DNA of 64,000 nucleotides, taken from assembly GCF_003182155.1 (NCBI RefSeq), contig NZ_QGTG01000008.1, positions 186,001 to 250,000 on the forward strand, in the 5' to 3' direction. Shown here in pieces: positions 50,729 through 60,331 of this stretch. The notes under the pieces were generated by a model that saw only the letters and a program-made list of their open reading frames with translations, was not told where the DNA came from and ran no database searches. Position 1 is the stretch's first letter. Every line of letters begins with the position of its first letter. The translations under genes and the position numbers were made by a program. Source of the DNA: Chitinophaga sp. S165. Its GTDB lineage: Bacteria > Bacteroidota > Bacteroidia > Chitinophagales > Chitinophagaceae.

Positions 50729-51166
50729 ATGAGGAGAATATACACCTGTCTGATTGCATGCCTAATTTTTGTTAGTGTCTGTCCGGTTTATGCCCAAAAG
50801 AAAACCATACCCGCTCTCCGCGAAGGTACTCATAACTTCACGCTCCAATGGATTAGCTGGGACAAACCTGGCAAGGTCCAGATCCGCAAACAAAGCAAAG
50901 ACACCTATACCGTCAAAGGAGAACAACGGGATGCAAAAAGCTTCGTAACCATCGATGGAACACTGAAAGTTGTTTCTCCCGCTGAGCTGCTATTTACAGG
51001 TACGATCAAAAGTTTGTATGCAAGTATCAACGAAGGAAATGTTTGTGAAAGGACCGGTACTTATCACTTCCTGGCTAAAGGCGCAAGAAAGTACTGGCGA
51101 TTACAGGAGATGGATAACTGCGAGGGGAATAACGTAGTCGACTATATCGATATTTATTTCAACTAG
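50729..51166 (+). CDS. Secreted hypothetical protein, 145 aa
   Basis: No family is recognised. The signal peptide is clear (MRRIYTCLIACLIFVSVCPV, then YAQ). The mature part is beta-rich with alternating polar and hydrophobic residues (NFTLQWISWDKPGKVQI, SFVTIDGTLKVVSPAELLFT), which suggests a small lipocalin-like or beta-sandwich fold, and it has two cysteines (near 114 and 133). It is divergent from the FISUMP gene (109-nt gap) and 27 nt before the next gene, so these two may be co-expressed. Confidence 0.6.
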   Translation: MRRIYTCLIACLIFVSVCPVYAQKKTIPALREGTHNFTLQWISWDKPGKVQIRKQSKDTYTVKGEQRDAKSFVTIDGTLKVVSPAELLFTGTIKSLYASINEGNVCERTGTYHFLAKGARKYWRLQEMDNCEGNNVVDYIDIYFN

Positions 51167-51193
51167 ACGCTGGTATTTAGATAATTCGGGCAT

Positions 51194-51661
51194 ATGACAT
51201 CTGAACCTGTAGACATCATCTTCCAGGGGAAATACGATAAGATAGATTTTAGTTTTTTGAAAGGGGTATTACCGAAGTCAAGAGACCGCATATTTACTTC
51301 TCCAGAAATTTCTGCACCTGACACATACGATGCCATTATTGAAGTGTTTCATGCAAATAGCTACGCAGACCTCATAATGGCTACTGATCATTTAGCTGTA
51401 AATGAAGTGAGTGTGCCACGTGTGTTTATAAATCTGACACGGGATGAGAATGAATTTGAGTTGCTGTTCTTTTTTGATTTAAGGGATCATGATCCTTCTC
51501 TTTCGCGTTCTAAGATGAACGACTTGAAAATGTGGGCGGAAACTTATAGCGCTACCTATGCTTTTGATTATTTCATATGCCGGATAGAAGGCGCGAATCC
51601 GCAACCAGATGAAGTTTATTTTGATAGTAATGGATATGGACCTTTATGTACATTCCCCTGA
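51194..51661 (+). CDS. Hypothetical cytoplasmic protein, 155 aa
   Basis: No family is recognised. It has no signal peptide and is acidic (DENEFELLFFFDLRDHDPS, NPQPDEVYFDSNGYGPLC). Length, acidity and short F/L-rich beta strands are like some immunity proteins, but no toxin gene lies nearby and I do not claim this role. The gene follows the secreted-protein gene by 27 nt and ends 75 nt before the convergent DUF4291 gene. Confidence 0.55.
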   Translation: MTSEPVDIIFQGKYDKIDFSFLKGVLPKSRDRIFTSPEISAPDTYDAIIEVFHANSYADLIMATDHLAVNEVSVPRVFINLTRDENEFELLFFFDLRDHDPSLSRSKMNDLKMWAETYSATYAFDYFICRIEGANPQPDEVYFDSNGYGPLCTFP

Positions 51662-51736
51662 TTGGTTTGGGATTTGGAGGAAAAGTCAGTAAGAATAAAT
51701 GTTTGTGGTACAGATGTTATAGCGAAGAATGATGCA

Positions 51737-52330
51737 TTATGACGCATCAATCTTCTTCGCTATGACATCTGTCAAAGGATAAACCTTTTCATCAGGTAAC
51801 ATCTCCATTGCCTGACCCATTTTACTCGCCTTCACCAGCTGATGCATATTTTGAGAAATTGCAGTAATGTCCTCTATTCCCACAATCCATTCATTCACAT
51901 ATTTATCAACGGCAATTCCCGTCAATCCTATCTGAATAGCACGTTGAGGCAGCGACTGCAGATAGAGATCCCTTTCAGGGTCCCACTGAATGCGCACCGG
52001 TGAGCTTTGCAATTCTTTCTTCCACTCCGGTAATGAGCTGTGGATGGTATGATCGAAATGGGAAAGACAGGCATGCTCTAATGCCCATTCAAACCCTTCT
52101 CTTTTGATCTGAATGGCTAAGATATGTTCCTGATTTTCTTTGGTGCCCCATCCTGACCGGTACATCATCCAAAGAAAAGATGGTTTGATCCAGGTCATTC
52201 TTTCCATTTTAAAAGGAGGAGAGACGAATTTCTGCTCTTTTACGGCGTGTAGCGCAATTGTTTTGTTGTAAGCTTGATATACTGTAACGGTATCGTCATC
52301 ATACGAAGCTCTGATAATCTTCTCTTTCAT
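51737..52330 (-). CDS. DUF4291 family protein
   Basis: The 197-residue protein matches DUF4291 through IIRASYDDDTVTVYQAYN at the start, FVSPPFKMERMTWIKPSFLW near residue 35 and MMYRSGWGTKENQEHILAIQ near 54, all strongly conserved in the family. It is cytoplasmic by appearance. The family occurs sporadically in bacteria and eukaryotes, and I know no established activity. A single gene, divergent from the ECF sigma gene. Confidence 0.85.
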   Translation of the reverse strand: MKEKIIRASYDDDTVTVYQAYNKTIALHAVKEQKFVSPPFKMERMTWIKPSFLWMMYRSGWGTKENQEHILAIQIKREGFEWALEHACLSHFDHTIHSSLPEWKKELQSSPVRIQWDPERDLYLQSLPQRAIQIGLTGIAVDKYVNEWIVGIEDITAISQNMHQLVKASKMGQAMEMLPDEKVYPLTDVIAKKIDAS

Positions 52331-52479
52331 TGATATAGGGTAACTGTTTATTGTGGTTAACTCCAGGATGCAAAGATAGTAAAAAAAGATATGTATGGAG
52401 TATCAGACGATTACGTTTATGAAGAACAGCGTAATTGCATTTTCACATTGCGGTAACCCAGACTTAATAATAACCTAAC

Positions 52480-52510
52480 ATTGAAACACGTTCCCACCCC
52501 CTTAGATTTG
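52480..52510 (+). promoter_or_regulatory. Promoter of the ECF sigma operon
   Basis: TAGATTTG at 52503-52510 matches the Bacteroidota -7 consensus at every fixed position. ATTG at 52480-52483, one base from TTTG, lies 19 nt upstream. The predicted transcript start falls within a few bases of the sigma ATG at 52516, which would make the mRNA leaderless or nearly so. Confidence 0.5.
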
Positions 52511-52515
52511 TGCTG

Positions 52516-53079
52516 ATGGCACGCCATTCTTTCGACGAAGACAAATACCTGCAATTATTCATCTCCGGTAGCGAAGATGCGTTTGACGCTATCTTCAAAC
52601 GTTACTACGAAGGCCTGCTTCAATTCGCGAAAGTATTACTGCCATATCCTACTGACGAAGCAGAAGACGTCGTTGCTGAAATGTTCTGTGCGCTCTGGAA
52701 TAACCGCCGCCAGATCGCTATTTCCACTACCTTAAGCGCTTATCTATACGTCTCTGTCAGGAACAGGGTTTTCGACTACTACCGTAAGCGCAGAACTATT
52801 TTTAGCCTTCCGGAGGAAGCGTTGGCTGAAACTGCCGGAGACGATCATCAACAACCTGATCATCAGCTGATGTATAAAGATGTTACCTCGCAGATTCAAC
52901 AGCTGATAACCCAGCTGCCACCGCAGATGCAACTGGTATTTAAGATGCACCGGTATGAAGGCTTCAGCTATGATGAGATTGCGGGTCTATTAAATATATC
53001 CGTTAACTCCGTTAAGACACATATGTTCCGTGCCCTGAAGATCCTCAAAACAGCCTACCCAATATTACCAATATGTTAA
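52516..53079 (+). CDS. ECF RNA polymerase sigma-70 factor
   Basis: The 187-residue protein (ATG at 52516; a GTG two codons earlier is in frame) has sigma region 2 (SEDAFDAIFKRYYEGLLQFA near residue 17 and TDEAEDVVAEMFCALWNN near 46) and region 4 (LPPQMQLVFKMHRYEGFSYD near 135, then NISVNSVKTHMFRALKIL). It is of the Bacteroidota ECF type that pairs with FecR-like anti-sigma factors. The FecR gene follows after 65 nt, then an STN-containing SusC, so it should be activated when that transporter binds ligand. Confidence 0.95.
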   Translation: MARHSFDEDKYLQLFISGSEDAFDAIFKRYYEGLLQFAKVLLPYPTDEAEDVVAEMFCALWNNRRQIAISTTLSAYLYVSVRNRVFDYYRKRRTIFSLPEEALAETAGDDHQQPDHQLMYKDVTSQIQQLITQLPPQMQLVFKMHRYEGFSYDEIAGLLNISVNSVKTHMFRALKILKTAYPILPIC

Positions 53080-53144
53080 CTCCATTTTTTTTGTCACGAG
53101 CATGATCACTCTTTGCGTCCTTACTCTTGTAAACAGAAAAGAGA

Positions 53145-54140
53145 TTGGAACAAAAGGAACTTTATTTACTGATAACCCGGCATTTTAATGAAAAGACCTT
53201 GCCCTGGGAAGAAGACTTCCTGGCTGAATGGCTGGAAAGTGCGGAGGAGAACAGACTGACCTATCAGGCATTGCAGGAAATATGGCAGGCCAGTCAGCAA
53301 CAGCATGACGAAGTAGTGATCACGAACGCTCTGCAGGGTGTAAAACAGCGCATCCATAACCGCAGACAGACCATTGTAAGAAGATATCGCCTGCAGATCG
53401 CCGCGGCAGCCGCTATTGCCGGTGTTATTATAAGTAGTATCGTCTTTTTAAGACAAACACCACAGAAGAATTCCCTTGCCTATATAGAAAAGAAAACGTT
53501 GCCAGGGCAGGTATTGAAAGATACTATGCCCGACGGCACTGTTGTACACCTGGCGCCGAAGAGCAGCATCAGGTATACGGCAGCATTCGGAAAGAAAGGC
53601 AGGAACATCATTCTCGAAGGACAAGCCTTCTTTGAGGTGACCAAAAATGCTCACCAGCCTTTTTCAGTACAGGCAGGAGAGCTGTCTGTACAGGTATTAG
53701 GTACCCGGTTCAATGTTACGCACTATAGAGGTGTGGACAGTGCCGCAGTATCGCTGGTAGATGGAAAGGTGCAGGTAAGCGTACCGGCACAAAAGAGATC
53801 TTTTGAACTGCAACCGGGGCAGGAATTGTATTATGACAAAAAAGACCAACTGGCCTATACTCGTACCTACGACGTGGAATCTGTAACGGGATGGACCTCC
53901 CGCTTATTGATCTTCCGCAATGAGCCGCTGTCGGTCGTAGCACATAAACTGGAGCAACTATATGATGTCGAGATCTCCTTTGCAGATCCTGCGATGAAGA
54001 GCTTTAAGCTGTTCGCAAAGTTCAATGACAAGCCGCTCGATTATATACTGGACGTGATCAAAGCAACGGACAATCTTGATTACACCATCAGCGGAAAACA
54101 AATTCACTTCACCACAAACAACGCCTATCAATCACGCTAA
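53145..54140 (+). CDS. FecR-family anti-sigma factor
   Basis: The 331-residue protein starts at a TTG (53145; no suitable ATG exists near it). Residues 1-75 form the cytoplasmic sigma-binding part, the membrane segment is at about 83-102 (LQIAAAAAIAGVIISSIVFL), and the periplasmic FecR domain follows (PDGTVVHLAPKSSIRYTAAF near 128, GQAFFEVTKNAHQPFSVQAG near 160). DUF4974 at residues 250-320 (EPLSVVAHKLEQLYDVEISF) contacts the STN domain in such systems. It holds the ECF sigma factor inactive until the transporter signals. Its stop codon directly abuts the SusC start. Confidence 0.93.
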   Translation: MEQKELYLLITRHFNEKTLPWEEDFLAEWLESAEENRLTYQALQEIWQASQQQHDEVVITNALQGVKQRIHNRRQTIVRRYRLQIAAAAAIAGVIISSIVFLRQTPQKNSLAYIEKKTLPGQVLKDTMPDGTVVHLAPKSSIRYTAAFGKKGRNIILEGQAFFEVTKNAHQPFSVQAGELSVQVLGTRFNVTHYRGVDSAAVSLVDGKVQVSVPAQKRSFELQPGQELYYDKKDQLAYTRTYDVESVTGWTSRLLIFRNEPLSVVAHKLEQLYDVEISFADPAMKSFKLFAKFNDKPLDYILDVIKATDNLDYTISGKQIHFTTNNAYQSR

Positions 54141-57100
54141 ATGCCTGAATTTATGTTTCGTTTTTATCAACACCTGAGTATCACACGCAGCAAAGCCATT
54201 ATATATTTGCTGTTCTGCTGTGTATTATCAATGCCATTCACAGCTGTGCTGGCAGGAGGACGGGCAGACCTGCATAAGGTTCCGTGTTCGCTGACCGTAC
54301 AGAATAAGCCATTAGAAGAAGTGTTCGAGATGATCGAACAACAAACACATTATGCTATTATTTGCATGGACCAGTCCGGGCTGATGACCAGGAAGGTGAA
54401 CCTGAATGCACGCAATACAACACTGGAAAACGTATTGAAGCTGCTTGCCGGACAAGCCGCTTTTAACTACAAATGTCTGGACAATAACATCATCGTAAAA
54501 GCTGGTACTACATCGCTTGCGGTAGAAGACCCGGTTGAAAAGATCATCTCCGGTAAGGTAACGGACGCAAAGAAACAACCATTGCCTGGTGTATCTATTA
54601 TGGTGAAAGGTACTAAGCGTGGTACCATCTCCAATGAAAGCGGCGACTTTCAGATCAAGGCCAATGAAGGAGAAGTGATCCAGTTCTTCTTTACCGGTTA
54701 TTTGCCTTATATGCTGACTGTAGATAAAAGTGCAGGTTATCAGGTGGTATTACAGGAAGATGAAAAGAAATTATCTGAAGTACTGGTAACCGCTCTAGGT
54801 ATCAAAAAAGAGAAAGCAAAAGTTGGTTACGCAGCACAGGAAGTAAAAGGTGCTGATCTGGTGAAAGCACGTGAGTCTAACGTGATCAGTTCACTGACAG
54901 GCCGTGTGGCTGGTCTGACCATTAAAAATACAACTGACCTGTTCGGAGATCCGGGCATCTCCCTGCGTGGTGCAAAACCACTGATCGTAATAGATGGTAT
55001 TCCTGACCAGACGGCTGACCTTTATAAGGTGAATGCAGACGATATTGAAAGCATGACCGTACTGAAAGGTGCTTCTGCTTCTGCACTGTATGGTTCTATC
55101 GGTACGAATGGCGCTATCATGATCACTACTAAAAGAGGTGGTTCCAGAGATCTGAGCGTTGAGTTCAACTCTTCTACACAATTCCAGACCAGCTTTATCC
55201 GTATCCCTAAAGTACAGACTACTTACGGTAACGGTTTTCAGGGTCAGTATGAATACATCGATGGTAGTGGCGGCGGACCAGAAGGTGGTGGATGGATATG
55301 GGGACCTAAACTGGACCAGCGTGATCCTTCAACCCCAAGCGGTTATTTTGAAACACCGCAGTTCAACAGTCCTGTTGATCCAACTACCGGAAAGTTAGTG
55401 CCATTGCCATTCCTGTCACGCGGTAAAGACAACGTTACAAACTTCTTCCGTACAGGTGTTATCACCAGCAATAACCTGAGTTTTACTAAAACCGGCGACA
55501 ATGGCAGTTTCAGGGCTTCTGCCTCACATATTTATCAGCAGGGTATTGTACCTAATACTGATCTGAAGAACACTTCCTTCAATTTATCAGGCAACTATAA
55601 CCTGAGTAAGGACTTCAGCATGAACGGCCGTATCAGTTATAACAAAGAGTATACGCATAACTTCCCCGAAACAGGCTATGGCCCTGCCAACTACCTGTAT
55701 AACCTGATCCTCTGGACAGGTCCGGATGTTGATGTACGTGACCTGCGTAACTATTGGGCGCCAGGTAAAGAGGGTGTACAACAGCGTCACTTCAATACTT
55801 CTTATTATAACAACCCTTACTTCCAGGCATATGAATTCCTGAGAGGATATGATAAGAACAACACGTTTGCTTCTGTCGATTTCAACTATAAGATCAGTCC
55901 TTCTTTCAGTGCAAAATTCCGTACCGGTATCAACCAGTATAGCCTGAACCGTAACTATAATGAGCCTAAGAGCTATATCCGTTATAGCGATAAATCAAAA
56001 GGCCAGTATACTGTTACTTCAACTGCTTACTTTGATATCGTATCTGATCTCATAGTAGACTATAACCATACCTTCAGTGATCATTTCAAGATCCATGCAC
56101 AGGCAGGCGGATCTAATTACTACAGGAACCTGAAAGGTGACTCCAGTAATACTGACGGATTGAACATCCCTGGATTGTATAATCTTGGTAACTCTATAAA
56201 AGCGGTACAGTCAAATAACTGGCTGGAAGAGCGCAGAACTGCCAGTGTTTATGGTATTGTTGACGTAGAGCTATATAATGCTGTATACCTCTCCCTGACC
56301 GGACGTAACGACAAGGTGTCTACTTTGCCGGTTGCGAATAACAGCTTCTTTTATCCATCTTTATCAGGATCAGTAGTGATATCGCAGCTGACACGTCTGC
56401 CTCAATGGTTTTCCTTCCTGAAGGCAAGAGGTGCGGTATCAAGAGTATCAAGCGGTACACTGGATAACAGCTACACCTATGGTTACCTGCCTTCTTATGA
56501 TAAAGGTGTGACCTGGGATGAGTTGCCTAGTCTGAAGTATAAGAATGTTATCAACAACCCTGATCTACGTCCGCAAACATCTAATAGCTGGGAAGCCGGT
56601 GTGGAGGCTAAGTTCTTCGGCAACAGGCTGGGATTTGAGGTTACTTATTTCCAGACAAAAGATTACAATAATATCAAGGAGATCGATGTATCATGGGGTA
56701 GCGGTTACCAAACCCGTTTAGAAAACGCCCACGTATATCGTCGCAAAGGTATTGAGATAGTAACAACAGCTACTCCTGTTCGTAAAGAGAAGTTCAGATG
56801 GGATGTGTTGCTGAACCTCAGTACGTACAGACGTTATGTAAAGGAAATTACCGGTGGCGACAGGATTGGCTATCTGAAAGTAGGCGACAGAACAGACAAG
56901 ATCTTTGCTTCAGTTTATCAGAAAGATCCTTCAGGAAATATTGTGCATACGGCGGACGGACTTCCGTTGACAGATAACGTTGATCGTCTTATTGGTAACA
57001 GTGATCCTGATCTGATTTACGGTCTTGAGAATAGTTTCTCATATGGCAATTTTAGTTTCCGCTTCCTGGTAGATGGCCGTCTCGGTGGACTGATGTATTC

Positions 57101-57572
57101 TACTACCAATCAGAAAATGTGGTGGGGCGGTACACATCCGGGTACTGTAAATCACTTCAGGGATGAGGCCAATGAACCGAAAGCCACTTATGTAGATCCG
57201 GGTGTATTATTGACTGGCGGCAAGGTGATCTACGACCGCGATGGTAATATTGTCAGCGATACAAGAACGTTTGCGCCTAATACAACAGCGGTGAACTATA
57301 TTTCTTACATGACAAATACCAGCAACGGTGCGAATGTTAACTATAACTATTATTCACAGTCTTTCCTGAAACTGAGAGAGGTGACCCTTACTTACAGATT
57401 GCCATCTAAATGGATGAAAGGTCACATCTTCCGTGCGGCTGATATTTCTGCTGTAGGTCGTAACCTGCTGTTGTTCACGAAAATGCCAAACGTAGATCCG
57501 GACGCTGGTGTGGATGATCTGCAAACGCCTTCTACCAGAAGTTTTGGTATCAACCTTAACCTTAAATTCTAA
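54141..57572 (+). CDS. SusC-like TonB-dependent transducer with N-terminal STN domain
   Basis: At 1143 residues this SusC protein is longer than the first because it has an STN signalling domain at residues 45-130 (VPCSLTVQNKPLEEVFEMIE, then TTLENVLKLLAGQAAFNYKC), preceded by a signal segment. A carboxypeptidase-regulatory-like domain (ISGKVTDAKKQPLPGVSIMV near 135), the plug (LSEVLVTALGIKKEKAKVGY near 212) and a long barrel ending STRSFGINLNLKF follow. STN contacts the FecR-like anti-sigma factor, so ligand binding should drive the ECF sigma. An internal ATG at 54153 is an alternative start. It forms an operon with susD and the phosphodiesterase gene. Confidence 0.94.
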   Translation: MPEFMFRFYQHLSITRSKAIIYLLFCCVLSMPFTAVLAGGRADLHKVPCSLTVQNKPLEEVFEMIEQQTHYAIICMDQSGLMTRKVNLNARNTTLENVLKLLAGQAAFNYKCLDNNIIVKAGTTSLAVEDPVEKIISGKVTDAKKQPLPGVSIMVKGTKRGTISNESGDFQIKANEGEVIQFFFTGYLPYMLTVDKSAGYQVVLQEDEKKLSEVLVTALGIKKEKAKVGYAAQEVKGADLVKARESNVISSLTGRVAGLTIKNTTDLFGDPGISLRGAKPLIVIDGIPDQTADLYKVNADDIESMTVLKGASASALYGSIGTNGAIMITTKRGGSRDLSVEFNSSTQFQTSFIRIPKVQTTYGNGFQGQYEYIDGSGGGPEGGGWIWGPKLDQRDPSTPSGYFETPQFNSPVDPTTGKLVPLPFLSRGKDNVTNFFRTGVITSNNLSFTKTGDNGSFRASASHIYQQGIVPNTDLKNTSFNLSGNYNLSKDFSMNGRISYNKEYTHNFPETGYGPANYLYNLILWTGPDVDVRDLRNYWAPGKEGVQQRHFNTSYYNNPYFQAYEFLRGYDKNNTFASVDFNYKISPSFSAKFRTGINQYSLNRNYNEPKSYIRYSDKSKGQYTVTSTAYFDIVSDLIVDYNHTFSDHFKIHAQAGGSNYYRNLKGDSSNTDGLNIPGLYNLGNSIKAVQSNNWLEERRTASVYGIVDVELYNAVYLSLTGRNDKVSTLPVANNSFFYPSLSGSVVISQLTRLPQWFSFLKARGAVSRVSSGTLDNSYTYGYLPSYDKGVTWDELPSLKYKNVINNPDLRPQTSNSWEAGVEAKFFGNRLGFEVTYFQTKDYNNIKEIDVSWGSGYQTRLENAHVYRRKGIEIVTTATPVRKEKFRWDVLLNLSTYRRYVKEITGGDRIGYLKVGDRTDKIFASVYQKDPSGNIVHTADGLPLTDNVDRLIGNSDPDLIYGLENSFSYGNFSFRFLVDGRLGGLMYSTTNQKMWWGGTHPGTVNHFRDEANEPKATYVDPGVLLTGGKVIYDRDGNIVSDTRTFAPNTTAVNYISYMTNTSNGANVNYNYYSQSFLKLREVTLTYRLPSKWMKGHIFRAADISAVGRNLLLFTKMPNVDPDAGVDDLQTPSTRSFGINLNLKF

Positions 57573-57584
57573 TTACCAACAACC

Positions 57585-59036
57585 ATGAGAAAAATATTTA
57601 GTATAGCTGTACTGCTGTTGGTCATTGCGGCAGGCTGCAAAAAGTTCGAAGATTTTCAGACGGACCCTAACAGGCCTACAATGGCTACACCCGATCTGCT
57701 GCTGAATACAGTTATCCAGGAAGCATTTCAGGCTACTAATCTCGGAGCGACCCTGGCTACGCGTCAGATGGTATTTATCAATGAAGCTTCGAATGAACAA
57801 TATTATGGCTGGGACAGAGCGGAATTTTCTACCTATAACAACCTGCGCCAGGTGATCAAGATGGAACAGGAAGCTAACAGGTTGCAGAAAACAGAATATA
57901 TTCCGCTGGTAAAATTCTTCAAGGCGTACTACTTCATGCAGTTGACGAATACCTTTGGTGATGTTCCTTATACGGCCGCACTGAAAGGTGAACTGGATTC
58001 GCTTGCTCCCGTTTATGACAAACAGCAGGACATCTTCATATCTGTTCTGGATGATCTGGAATCGGCTAATGCTGCAATTACAAATACTACAGTTCCTGTA
58101 CAGGGAGACATCCTGTACAAAGGGTCCATGATAAAATGGAAAAGGCTGATCAATAGCTTGTCACTCCGCATTCTGATGAGTTTATCACTGAAAGAAAATA
58201 ATGCGGCTTTAAATGTGAAAGGACGATTCGCAAAAATCGTAAATGATCCCAATACCTATCCGTTGATGACAGATAATACAGATAATGGCCAGTTAACGTT
58301 TTTTGACGTGTCGGGTACCCGTTATCCGACTTACAACGATAATGATGTGAACACGGCTTATTATATGGAAGGTACTTTCGTTGATCTGTTGAAAAGATTG
58401 GAAGACCCACGGTTATTTCATTTCGCTGAAAAGGCGCCTCAACACGTTTCATTACCTGATAGCGACTTCGATGCTTATGGCGGCGCTAAAGGAAGTGATC
58501 TTGTAGATGATATCGGTAAAAAAGTACTCGCCGGAGAAGTATCAAGAATTAAAAAACGTTATACCGATGATGCCGTGAATGAGCCTAGTATCGCTATTGG
58601 TTATGCAGAAACGCAATTCACACTGGCAGAAGCAGTGGTGCGTGGCTGGATCAATGGCAATGCTGCAACTTACTACAACAAAGGTGTACAGGCTTCTATG
58701 CAGTTTTATAAGATACCACAGGATTCAATTGATACTTATCTGACAACGAACCCACTTCCGGCCAGCGGTCAGCTGGAAGCGATCATGACGCAGAAATACA
58801 TTGCCTCCTTCATGAACAGCGACTGGCATTTCTTCTTTGAGCAGCGCCGTACTGGTCTGCCTGTCTTCGATGTATCGGGTGCTGGTGTGCTTAACAATAA
58901 AAAAGTGCCTAAACGATGGATGTATCCTATAAAGGAATCACAGACAAATCAGAAAAATGTGGAAGCAGCTATCAACAGTCAGTTTGCCGGAGATGATAAT
59001 ATCAACGGAATAATGTGGATGCTGAAAGCAGAATAA
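57585..59036 (+). CDS. SusD-like surface lipoprotein
   Basis: The 483-residue protein has a lipoprotein signal (MRKIFSIAVLLLVIAAGCKK) with the lipid cysteine at about residue 18. The body fits the SusD-like family with TPR-type helices: FQTDPNRPTMATPDLLLNTV near residue 25, LVKFFKAYYFMQLTNTFGDV near 108, YKGSMIKWKRLINSLSLRIL near 178 and ETQFTLAEAVVRGWING near 345. It starts 12 nt after SusC, and the phosphodiesterase gene follows 35 nt later. It binds the ligand imported by this SusC; the ligand is unknown. Confidence 0.92.
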   Translation: MRKIFSIAVLLLVIAAGCKKFEDFQTDPNRPTMATPDLLLNTVIQEAFQATNLGATLATRQMVFINEASNEQYYGWDRAEFSTYNNLRQVIKMEQEANRLQKTEYIPLVKFFKAYYFMQLTNTFGDVPYTAALKGELDSLAPVYDKQQDIFISVLDDLESANAAITNTTVPVQGDILYKGSMIKWKRLINSLSLRILMSLSLKENNAALNVKGRFAKIVNDPNTYPLMTDNTDNGQLTFFDVSGTRYPTYNDNDVNTAYYMEGTFVDLLKRLEDPRLFHFAEKAPQHVSLPDSDFDAYGGAKGSDLVDDIGKKVLAGEVSRIKKRYTDDAVNEPSIAIGYAETQFTLAEAVVRGWINGNAATYYNKGVQASMQFYKIPQDSIDTYLTTNPLPASGQLEAIMTQKYIASFMNSDWHFFFEQRRTGLPVFDVSGAGVLNNKKVPKRWMYPIKESQTNQKNVEAAINSQFAGDDNINGIMWMLKAE

Positions 59037-59071
59037 GTTGTACTTTATAGTTTTAAGTTCAGGATTAGAAT

Positions 59072-60331
59072 ATGTTCAGGATGAAGAAAATATATCTGGC
59101 CTCAGCCCTCTGCCTTTTATTGGCAGGGGGCCTTCAGGCCCAGCAAAAGAGAGAAAAGAAAGTAGTATTTGTTATTGCGGACGGTATTCCGGCGGATGTT
59201 CTGGAGAAATTAAACACGCCCAATATTGACCGTATCGCCGCTGCAGGCAGGTATACCCGCATGCATGTAGGCGGTAACAAAGATACTTACAACCAGACGC
59301 CTACTATCTCGGCCGTAGGTTATAACAGCCTGTTGACAGGGGTATGGGTGAATAAACATAACGTACCGGACAACGACATTAAAGCGCCTAACTATCATTA
59401 TTATAACCTTTTCAGGTTGTTTAAAGCGCAGTTCCCGCAAAAGAAGACCGCTATTTATTCCACCTGGCTGGATAACCGCACCAAACTGGCTGGCGATGGA
59501 TTGCCCGATGCAGGTAATGTGAAGATAGACCTGCATGCTGATGGTTATGAACTGGATACTGTTCTTTTCCCGCACGACGAAAAAGGGGATTACCTGCATG
59601 CTATTGATGAAAAGGTAATCGATGAAGCATCCGCCGGTATTAAAAAAGACGCGCCTTCATTAACATGGGTATACCTGGAGTATACAGATGATATGGGGCA
59701 CGGATTCGGTGACAGTCCGCAGTTCTATAACGCAATAGAAACACTGGATAAACAGATAGGCCGTCTCTGGGAGGCTGTTACTTACAGGCAGCAACATTTT
59801 GCGGAAGACTGGATGATCGTTATTACCACAGATCATGGCCGTGACGAAAAGACCGGCCGTCATCATGGCGGACAAACACCTCGTCAGAGAAGTACCTGGA
59901 TGGTGACGAACTATAAGCCTCACAATGATTATGCACATTATTATGAGCCGGCGATCGTTGATATCATGCCGACTATCGCACGTTACCTGAATATGAATAT
60001 TCCTCAGGCTACCGCTCGTGAAGTAGATGGTATTCCGATGATCGGTAAGGTGGCTGTCGCAAATGCGAAAGCTAATTTTATCCAGGGGAACATCGATATC
60101 AAGTGGTCTGCATTGCAGGACACCGGCAAAGTGAAGATCTGGGTAACAACCACTAATCTTTTCAAGACAGGCGGTACTGACGAGTACCATCTGCTGGCAG
60201 AAGTACCCGTACAGGACCGTCATGCGCTGCTGGATGTATCTAAGCTGCCATCCAACTTTTATAAGATCGTACTGGAAACAAGCGCCAATACAGTGAACGA
60301 ATGGTTAGATCTGGATGCCAAGTCCAGGTAA
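59072..60331 (+). CDS. Alkaline phosphatase superfamily phosphodiesterase, secreted
   Basis: The 419-residue protein has a signal peptide (MKKIYLASALCLLLAGG; an ATG at 59081 is also a good start). Type I phosphodiesterase/nucleotide pyrophosphatase motifs are visible: metal Asp in KVVFVIADGIPADVLEKL near residue 30, nucleophile Thr in TPTISAVGYNSLLTG near 75, EYTDDMGHGFGD near 207 and TTDHGRDEKTGRHHGGQTP near 255 (metal ligands). The C-terminal 90 residues resemble a small beta-sandwich. As last gene of the ECF/FecR/SusCD operon it probably hydrolyses a phosphoester of the imported substrate in the periplasm. Its 3' end overlaps the convergent DinB gene by 27 nt. Confidence 0.88.
   Translation: MFRMKKIYLASALCLLLAGGLQAQQKREKKVVFVIADGIPADVLEKLNTPNIDRIAAAGRYTRMHVGGNKDTYNQTPTISAVGYNSLLTGVWVNKHNVPDNDIKAPNYHYYNLFRLFKAQFPQKKTAIYSTWLDNRTKLAGDGLPDAGNVKIDLHADGYELDTVLFPHDEKGDYLHAIDEKVIDEASAGIKKDAPSLTWVYLEYTDDMGHGFGDSPQFYNAIETLDKQIGRLWEAVTYRQQHFAEDWMIVITTDHGRDEKTGRHHGGQTPRQRSTWMVTNYKPHNDYAHYYEPAIVDIMPTIARYLNMNIPQATAREVDGIPMIGKVAVANAKANFIQGNIDIKWSALQDTGKVKIWVTTTNLFKTGGTDEYHLLAEVPVQDRHALLDVSKLPSNFYKIVLETSANTVNEWLDLDAKSR

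Noticed and set aside
51194..51661. Immunity protein of a polymorphic toxin system
   Set aside because: Size and acidity fit, but no toxin, secretion marker or further immunity gene lies nearby.
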